In this document: positions 7,941 through 13,917 of the stretch, in pieces
Numbering within the stretch: the first letter of the stretch is position 1
How the letters are laid out: each line of letters opens with the position of its first letter
NCBI GenBank assembly: GCA_046756985.1
Contig: JBHHXG010000028.1
Coordinates: 1-20,343 of the forward strand
DNA length: 20,343 nt
Origin: JBHHXG01 sp046756985
GTDB taxonomy: Bacteria > Pseudomonadota > Zetaproteobacteria > Mariprofundales > Mariprofundaceae
Direction: 5' to 3'
The notes under the pieces: generated by a model
Told to the model about the DNA's origin: nothing
The model's database searches: none
Seen by the model: only the letters and a program-made list of their open reading frames with translations
Translations under genes and position numbers: made by a program

Positions 7941-8598
7941 AAACCCGTCTTTCCCGCCAGGGAAGGCCCGCACCCATCAATAGTAAACCCGGCAAATAAA
8001 GCCACCAGTCGAATTGCTGTGGTACAAAGCCTGTCAACCCGACCGCAGCGCTTCCAAACAGCACATCCGCAGCCGGCCATAGCAATGCAGCCAGGCTCAG
8101 TGCACCCCCGGTAAGAAACGCAGTGGCCTGTCGCCGGGAGAAGGAAAATTCAGTCTGTGAGTTTAGGACACGGCCACCCCAGACGATAAACAGGAAAGCA
8201 ATAACGGCGGGACAGATCCAGGGCCCCAGCCATGCCCACGGGATCAGAAACAGCACATCCCATTCAAGCCATTCCAGTGGCCAGTCGATCAGGGTTTTCA
8301 ACCAGACATAGTAGAAAATATCCCAGGCGCCCATCAGAAAGCAGAAGGCGGCGAAGCGTCGGGTAAAACGCTGCGTTACAAGCATGGCAATACAGATGAG
8401 CATGACCACCGTGCAAATCTCCCGACCGATTTCGATCATCAGATGTTCAGACGACAGCATTTTCAACGGGAAAAGCTTCAGCACATCTGCCGAGTAATAC
8501 AGTTCGCGCAGGTAAACGACGATGGCTGCCTCAAAATAAGCCATAGCAACGGCAAAAACAGATAACCAGACCAGAATACGCTTCAAGTTTCTTCTCAC
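7930..8598 (-). CDS. Conserved six-helix membrane protein of unknown function
   Basis: I do not recognise a named function. The 222-residue protein has six likely membrane helices (about residues 8-32, 58-75, 82-101, 115-141, 157-178, 194-212). Conserved-looking blocks are FEAAIVVYLRELYY (22-35), WDIFYYVWLK (92-101), and WDVLFLIPWAWLGPW (113-127). These Trp/Tyr/Pro-rich blocks recall a family of uncharacterised bacterial membrane proteins, but this rests on memory only. The GTG start has AAGGA 5 bases upstream. It runs convergent to aroC with an 11-base overlap and divergent from putP across 71 bases, so it is a single-gene unit. No transport or enzyme motif is visible. Confidence 0.75.
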   Translation of the reverse strand: MRRNLKRILVWLSVFAVAMAYFEAAIVVYLRELYYSADVLKLFPLKMLSSEHLMIEIGREICTVVMLICIAMLVTQRFTRRFAAFCFLMGAWDIFYYVWLKTLIDWPLEWLEWDVLFLIPWAWLGPWICPAVIAFLFIVWGGRVLNSQTEFSFSRRQATAFLTGGALSLAALLWPAADVLFGSAAVGLTGFVPQQFDWWLYLPGLLLMGAGLPWRERRVFRR

Positions 8599-8669
8599 TT
8601 GCTTCCTTACTTAGAGCAGATATCAGCATTTGTCTATCACGTGGCGTCTGACTAGCCTCGTCAAACAGT
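8599..8669. promoter_or_regulatory. Divergent intergenic region, membrane protein and putP
   Basis: These 71 bases must hold the promoters of both divergent genes. The AAGGA site at 8604-8608 serves the minus-strand gene. For putP the best pair I see is TTGTCT at 8630-8635 with TAGCCT 17 bases later, a poor match, with a CACGTG palindrome between them at 8639-8644. No strong Shine-Dalgarno sequence precedes the putP ATG. Confidence 0.35.
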
Positions 8670-10106
8670 ATGATGGATAGCATCACAGTCAGTTTTCTCG
8701 CCTATACAATGGTGATATTTGGCTTCGGCGTGTACGCAGCGCGCTTTGCCAGGCGCACTAGCAGCGATTTCTTTCTGGCCGGGCGAGGGCTGGGGCCGTG
8801 GCTAGCCGGACTATCCATGTCCGCCTCGGCCGAAAGCGGCTGGGTGACGCTGGGCCTGGTCGGCATGGCCTTTCATACCGGCGTCGGTGCCTTCTGGGTA
8901 TTGCCGGGCACGGTGGCGGCTATTGCCTTCAACTGGTGGGTGGTGGGCCGCCGCCTGCGCTCCGTTGCCGCCGGTCAGAAAGCCGTCACGCTGCCCGATG
9001 TGCTTGCCGGGCCCTTTTCCGGCCGACAGGCGCGGATCATCCGCGCCATCGCCATTGTTATCATCCTGAGCATGCTAACGGTCTACGTGGCGGCGCAATT
9101 GACCGCCGCGGCCAAGACCTTTGAGGCCACGTTTGGCTGGCCCTACTTCGTCGGCATCGCGATGGGCGCCGCCATCGTGCTAATCTACACGAGTCTTGGC
9201 GGCTTCAGGGCCGTGGCCTGGACGGATGTCTTGCAGGCAACACTAATGATTCTGGCGGTCACGCTGCTGCCGTGGGTGCTGGTGACTGAGCTTGGCGGCG
9301 TTGACGCCATGATGTTCAATCTGGCGGCGCAGGATGCCTCACTGACGCACCCGCTGGCGGAAAAGGCGGGGCTTGTCCTGTTCGGATTTTTCATGCTATG
9401 GCTCGGCATTCCCTTTGGCTATCCCGGCCAGCCGCATGTGCTGGTGCGCTACATGGCGGCGAGGGATGATCGCGCTATATTGCGCGGCGCCGTGATATCG
9501 AATATCTGGGTGTTTGTCCTCTTTTTCGGCGCCGTGCTGCTGGGCGTGGCGGCGCGCGCCCATTATGGTGAGCTGGCCGATGCCGAGAAGGCGCTGCCGA
9601 TTGTCGCAGCCGAACTCTTGCCCGGCTGGCTGGCCGGTATGATGATCGCGGCCGTCATGGCAGCGGTCTGCTCAACGGCTGATTCGCAGCTTCTGGTTTC
9701 GGCTTCCGCCATCAGTCACGATCTGCTGCAAGGGTTGTTCGGGAAACATGTTGATGAGCGGTCGCTGCTTGCCGTGCACCGTGCCGCCGTGCTTCTCATC
9801 GGGCTGGCTGCAGCGTCCGTCGCCGCCGCCGAGCCGCGCGTTATCTTTCATTTCGTGCTTTACGCCTGGGCAGGGCTGGGCGCCGCCTTTGGTCCTGCTC
9901 TGATCCTGTTGTTGTTCTGGAAGCGCACAACCGCCCAAGGCGTCGCGGCGGGCATGATTACGGGCGTCATGACCGCCGTTATCTGGGTCGAAACGCCGGC
10001 GCTGAAGTTACTGTGCTATGAAATGATACCGGCCTTTCTCGCCGCCTTTATAGCCGTCGTCATGATCAGCTGGATGACGGATCGAGACCTCGCCAAGACC
10101 GGTTGA
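8670..10106 (+). CDS. putP: Sodium/solute symporter, PutP-type (probable Na+/proline)
   Basis: This is a 478-residue inner-membrane carrier of the SSF family with about 12-13 helices. Key signs are FFLAGRGLGPW near residue 34, GGFRAVAWTDVLQATLM (177-193, SSF signature), GYPGQPHVLVRYMA (250-263) and the sodium-site motif CSTADSQLLVSASA (334-347). The last two closely match E. coli PutP. Proline as substrate is further suggested by putA on the converging strand 3.8 kb away. One oddity is Glu (residue 55, in SAESGW) where E. coli PutP has the sodium-linked Asp55 (SDMSGW), so another substrate within the SSF family cannot be excluded. The stop is only 12 bases from the converging 793-residue gene, with no obvious hairpin between. 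The hand-counted lines here are more GC-rich than those upstream. Confidence 0.85.
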   Translation: MMDSITVSFLAYTMVIFGFGVYAARFARRTSSDFFLAGRGLGPWLAGLSMSASAESGWVTLGLVGMAFHTGVGAFWVLPGTVAAIAFNWWVVGRRLRSVAAGQKAVTLPDVLAGPFSGRQARIIRAIAIVIILSMLTVYVAAQLTAAAKTFEATFGWPYFVGIAMGAAIVLIYTSLGGFRAVAWTDVLQATLMILAVTLLPWVLVTELGGVDAMMFNLAAQDASLTHPLAEKAGLVLFGFFMLWLGIPFGYPGQPHVLVRYMAARDDRAILRGAVISNIWVFVLFFGAVLLGVAARAHYGELADAEKALPIVAAELLPGWLAGMMIAAVMAAVCSTADSQLLVSASAISHDLLQGLFGKHVDERSLLAVHRAAVLLIGLAAASVAAAEPRVIFHFVLYAWAGLGAAFGPALILLLFWKRTTAQGVAAGMITGVMTAVIWVETPALKLLCYEMIPAFLAAFIAVVMISWMTDRDLAKTG

Positions 10107-10118
10107 TAGTTTAAGAGT

Positions 10119-12500
10119 CTATATCGGGCGCATCCGTGCGGCAATGGCATAACACAGCAGCGCCAGCGCGGCCAATACGGTGAAGCCGTAATGCAGCGCG
10201 ATCAGCAGCGCGAGAGGGGCGCTGATAACAGATACAAAACCGTTGACGCCCCAAGCCCACGGTATGAGCATATCCCGGCCAGAGCGCTCGAGCGAAGCGA
10301 TGCCGATAGGGAAATACAGGCCCATCATGATGGCCGGGGGGGCAATTAGCGCCACGACGGCGGTAAAACGCCAGACAGTGGCAAGTCCGGCCACTACAGG
10401 CGCCAGGATCGGAAGCAGGACAAAAAACAGCGCCAGCAACAACAGCAATCCGGCCGTCGCCCACACAACGGCTCCGCAGGAAAGTGCCGATACCCGTGAG
10501 GAAAGCTGGCTGCCGGTACCGGCAAAGATGAGCATGGCGGTAATTACACCGGCCACGGCGTAGACGGGTTCGCCAAGCACCAGTACCAGCTTTTGAATGA
10601 AGAGCATCTCGATGAACATGAACCCGGCGCCAATGGCTGCGAAATACCCCATCTGCGAGCTTGCGCCCAACAGCTGCGCCTGCCGCCGCTGCCATAGCCA
10701 CAACGGCATCAGCACCAGCAGGAAGCCGCCCAAACCCAGTATAATCGTGGTCACGCCGACCAGTACATAACCCCACTCTTGCAGCATGAATCCCTCGGCG
10801 CCATAGGTGCGCAGCATGTAAGCCGCGGCTTCAAGGCCCAGGAAATGACTGAAGTAGGGTCGTTCATCCGTCGGTGGAGTGATATGGAACGGCGTATCCG
10901 GATCGCGCGGCGGTTTGGCGACCAGCCCGGCCAGTTGCTCCGGTAGCTCATCCGCGTGCACATGGTGCGCCGTAGCTTCTTTTTCGCCCCCGGCCATGGA
11001 TGGAAAGAGCATGTCAAAACCGTATTCGGACGCAAACTCCTTCGCCTTGTCGATATCCCGAGTGGAGAACGGCACTGCGCTCATCAGCACAGTTATCCAG
11101 TTCCAGTTCCGGATCGCGAGCAAGTGCGCAGCGGCGTTTTCCACGCCCTGCCGGCGCAGGCTCTCCGCCATCAGGGCGAAGAGCTTGAGCGGCCTGCGCG
11201 CGGGCGTATCCAGTTCGGTAGCGGCCGTAACCAGGCCGCCGGGCGCAAGCGCTTCAAGCATGCGGCCGAAAGATTGTGTCGTGAGAAGGTAGTTTTCATA
11301 CAGTGACTGCATACCGAAGCTGCCGCCGGCAAGCATCCGGCTGGGCAGTACGACGAGATCGAACTGACGGCTGGTATGGGCTAAAAAGCTTCTTGAGTCC
11401 TCGACCTTGGCCTCAACCCCCGCGGCCCTGTAAATGCCTGCATAGTCAGGTAAGAACCGTCCCGGCAGCCGGAAAAGATCCGGGTTCTTCTCCACGGCAG
11501 TGACGGCCAATGCGCCTTCGCTCAGAGCGCGCTGCACTTCGGCGCCCGCACCGGCACCCAGTACCAGTACAGATGCCGGGTTCCGCAGATGGTACGGCAG
11601 GTTGAAAATAGTCTGTTTGAGCACGGCGTCACCACTCGGTTGCCTGTTGATGGGGACTGCGCCTGCGGGCAGCCCATCGATGTACAGCATAGGCCTGCTG
11701 GGGATTTCACCCTGAAAGGAGAGACTCAGCCCTGCCGCCGAACGCAGATGTGGCGACTCCACCAGATGCACGATGCCATAGGGACCAAAGCTTTCATCGA
11801 CAATCTGCGTTTCGGGCATAAGCAGGGCGCGTGACAATGGTTTGTAAGATGACATGAGCGGTTCGGAAGGCTGAAGCCAGCAAAAGCCAACAAGCCCGAT
11901 ACCCAACAGGCTCGGAATAATGAGTCGTCGGTGCCGGGGCAACAGCAGTACGCTTAGCAGGGCAGTTAACAGCGCCAGCACATAAGGAATCGTGAAGGGA
12001 TGCCAGAGGAACAATAGGCCGAGACCCCCCAGACTGCCGGCACCGGAGCCGAACAGGTTGGCGGCATAATAGGCACCGATCCGTTTCGGTGCCGTGTTAA
12101 GAATAAGAATGATCAGGAAGGCGCCGAATAAAAAGGGCACAAACAGCAACAGGCAGAGGGCGGCCAGCCACAATATCTGAGCCGGCTGCCAGATGGCGAG
12201 AAAGGTCTCCATTGGAATCACTGCCAGCACCTGCCTGCTTAGCGCCATCGCAACAGCAGTCGAGAGCGTTGCTGCGAAACAGACTGTCCGGGCATGTTTC
12301 ATCCAGAAAGCTCGATTAATATGCAGCAGCGTGCCGCTGACGGCGAAACCGAGAAGTGCCAGGCTGATGATCAGGTAGGCGAAATGGTACCACTGCAAAA
12401 AAGTCAGGATGCGCAGCAGGCTGATTTCAAAAGCAAGCAGACAGAAGGAGATGCCGAACAGCAGAATAATCGCGATTCTGCCATCCGGGTTACCGTTCAA
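10119..12500 (-). CDS. Large membrane protein with internal spermidine-synthase-like SAM-fold domain
   Basis: The 793-residue protein has about seven N-terminal helices (residues 8-210) and a soluble Rossmann domain (about 230-475). About seven more helices follow (575-790). The SAM-fold motif is VLVLGAGAGAEVQRAL (311-326) with an acidic strand end, VEKNP (336-340). TPPTDERPYFSHF (541-553), FMFIEMLFIQKLVLVLG (627-643) and WAWGVNG (748-754) are hallmarks of the membrane-fused spermidine-synthase-like family, which has no settled function. The aminopropyltransferase acid motif (D-x-x-D-P) that normally follows the fourth strand reads VVLPSRMLAGG (383-393), so true spermidine synthesis is unlikely. 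It starts with TTG inside the stop of the exported isoaspartyl methyltransferase gene (TTGA overlap), implying coupled translation. Confidence 0.88.
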   Translation of the reverse strand: MNGNPDGRIAIILLFGISFCLLAFEISLLRILTFLQWYHFAYLIISLALLGFAVSGTLLHINRAFWMKHARTVCFAATLSTAVAMALSRQVLAVIPMETFLAIWQPAQILWLAALCLLLFVPFLFGAFLIILILNTAPKRIGAYYAANLFGSGAGSLGGLGLLFLWHPFTIPYVLALLTALLSVLLLPRHRRLIIPSLLGIGLVGFCWLQPSEPLMSSYKPLSRALLMPETQIVDESFGPYGIVHLVESPHLRSAAGLSLSFQGEIPSRPMLYIDGLPAGAVPINRQPSGDAVLKQTIFNLPYHLRNPASVLVLGAGAGAEVQRALSEGALAVTAVEKNPDLFRLPGRFLPDYAGIYRAAGVEAKVEDSRSFLAHTSRQFDLVVLPSRMLAGGSFGMQSLYENYLLTTQSFGRMLEALAPGGLVTAATELDTPARRPLKLFALMAESLRRQGVENAAAHLLAIRNWNWITVLMSAVPFSTRDIDKAKEFASEYGFDMLFPSMAGGEKEATAHHVHADELPEQLAGLVAKPPRDPDTPFHITPPTDERPYFSHFLGLEAAAYMLRTYGAEGFMLQEWGYVLVGVTTIILGLGGFLLVLMPLWLWQRRQAQLLGASSQMGYFAAIGAGFMFIEMLFIQKLVLVLGEPVYAVAGVITAMLIFAGTGSQLSSRVSALSCGAVVWATAGLLLLLALFFVLLPILAPVVAGLATVWRFTAVVALIAPPAIMMGLYFPIGIASLERSGRDMLIPWAWGVNGFVSVISAPLALLIALHYGFTVLAALALLCYAIAARMRPI

Positions 12501-13213
12501 TGAGAACCCGTTAAAGGGACAAAGCGGACAGGCAACATGTCACGTGAGCGCACCCGCCCGTCGATCTTTTCAGCCAGCACCAACTTCTGAACAAAAAAGG
12601 CATGGCCCAGTGGTATGACCATGCGGCCGCCTTCGCGTAGCTGTTTAATAAGCGGGGGCGGTATATGGTCGGTGGCGGCAGTGACGATAATGGCATCAAA
12701 CGGCGCGGCCTCGGACCAGCCGTAATAGCCGTCGGCGTTTCTGATACTGATGTTCTTGTACCCGAGTTTTTTCACTCGCTTCTGCGCTCTGGCAGCCAGT
12801 TCGGGCACGATCTCAATCGAGTAGACATGTGCTGCGATCTGCGCCATAACGGAGGCGTGGTAAGCGGAGCCGGTGCCTACTTCCAGCACGCGCGATGATT
12901 GATCCAGTCCTGCCAGTTCGCACATATAGGCGACGATATACGGCTGCGAAATCGTCTGGCCAAAGCCGATAGGCAGCGGATGGTCGTCGTAGGCCTGACG
13001 TTTATTACCTTGCAGCACAAACTCGTGGCGCGGTACTTTGCGCATGGACGCAAGCACCCTGGCATCGTGCACACCGCGGTGCTCGATCTGGGTTTCAACC
13101 ATCTGTCCGCGCATGGACGCAAACGGATCCGGTGTATTCGAATTCGCAGCAAATCCTGTCGTCACCACCCAAGCGGTACAGACTGTCAGCAGTAAGCATC
13201 CGGGAATCTTCAT
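12497..13213 (-). CDS. Protein-L-isoaspartate O-methyltransferase, predicted exported
   Basis: The 238-residue protein carries a Sec-type signal peptide (residues 1-22, hydrophobic core LLLTVCTAWVV, likely cleavage after GFA) in front of a complete PCMT fold. Motifs are VPRHEFV (60-66), PIGFGQTISQP (81-91), EVGTGSAYHA (111-120) and ADGYYGW. PCMT methylates isoaspartyl residues in aged proteins using SAM so that they can revert to aspartate. Motif I has Ala where the usual third Gly stands (GTGSAYH rather than GTGSGY). An AAGGTGAG site precedes the ATG. The gene lies 64 bases after the cytosolic paralogue and shares a TTGA stop/start overlap with the next gene. Export is a prediction from the N-terminus; a periplasmic enzyme would need a source of SAM there. 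Confidence 0.88.
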   Translation of the reverse strand: MKIPGCLLLTVCTAWVVTTGFAANSNTPDPFASMRGQMVETQIEHRGVHDARVLASMRKVPRHEFVLQGNKRQAYDDHPLPIGFGQTISQPYIVAYMCELAGLDQSSRVLEVGTGSAYHASVMAQIAAHVYSIEIVPELAARAQKRVKKLGYKNISIRNADGYYGWSEAAPFDAIIVTAATDHIPPPLIKQLREGGRMVIPLGHAFFVQKLVLAEKIDGRVRSRDMLPVRFVPLTGSH

Positions 13214-13277
13214 CTCACCTTCTCATCATTAATCATAGTCGAAGTCGAGTCCTAAAGGAGGATGCCGTGTCCTGCCT

Positions 13278-13916
13278 TCATGCGCCCTTAGAGCCACGCA
13301 GCGGCACAAAGCTGACCATCATCTGCCGCTCCTGTATGAAGTCATCTCCGTTACGTTGCACAAGCAGCAGTTCCTGTCCCATGAACTGGCGGCCCACGGG
13401 AATGACCAGCCGGCCACCGTCAGCAAGCTGTTCCAGCAATACATCCGGCATGTGAGGTGCTGCGGCAGTGACGATGATGGCATCGAACGGTGCGTCATCC
13501 TGCCAGCCAGTACAGCCGTCACCCGTCCGGATGCTGATATTCAAATAGCCGAGTTGCTGTAAAGTGCGCTCCGCCCGCGCCGCCAGTTCAGGCACGATGT
13601 CGGCGGTATAAACATGCTTGGCCAGAAGAGACATGACGGCAGCGTTGTAGCCGCAGCCGGTGCCAATCTCAAGCGCCCGGCTCTCTGGCTTCAGACCGGC
13701 GGCCTCGCACATGTAGGCCACGATGTACGGCTGTGAAATTGTCTGGCCATGGCCGATGGCAAGCGGGAAGTCGCCATAGGCGTCACGGGGATTGATATCC
13801 GGCACGAATTCATGCCGGGGTACAGCACGCATGGCGGCCAGTACGCGAGTGTCAGATACCCCCCTGGCCTTTATCTGTTGGGCGACCATGGCTTCACGCA
13901 GTTCCTCAAAGGCCAT
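13278..13916 (-). CDS. pcm: Protein-L-isoaspartate O-methyltransferase (cytosolic paralogue)
   Basis: This 212-residue PCMT lacks a signal peptide and matches the usual length of bacterial Pcm. Motifs are VPRHEFV (32-38), AIGHGQTISQP (53-63), EIGTGCGYNAAV (83-94), and GDGCTGW with DAPFDAIIVTAA. It repairs isoaspartyl damage in cytosolic proteins with SAM as methyl donor. Most of its length can be aligned by eye with the exported paralogue next door, so the pair arose by duplication followed by gain or loss of a signal peptide. Its ATG follows the putA stop codon after a single base (TGA-C-ATG), so it is almost certainly co-translated with putA. In many gammaproteobacteria pcm sits instead near surE/nlpD, so this context is unusual. 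Confidence 0.93.
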   Translation of the reverse strand: MAFEELREAMVAQQIKARGVSDTRVLAAMRAVPRHEFVPDINPRDAYGDFPLAIGHGQTISQPYIVAYMCEAAGLKPESRALEIGTGCGYNAAVMSLLAKHVYTADIVPELAARAERTLQQLGYLNISIRTGDGCTGWQDDAPFDAIIVTAAAPHMPDVLLEQLADGGRLVIPVGRQFMGQELLLVQRNGDDFIQERQMMVSFVPLRGSKGA

Positions 13917-13917
13917 G

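Noticed and set aside
10107..10118. Bidirectional terminator between the converging putP and membrane-protein genes
   Set aside because: Only 12 bases separate the stops and they contain no inverted repeat.
10111..10776. A long open frame inside the C-terminal part of the 793-residue membrane gene
   Set aside because: It lies in another frame of the same strand, its Arg/Cys/His-rich product has no family features, and the overlapping frame shows a convincing membrane protein. It is a by-product of GC-rich coding sequence.
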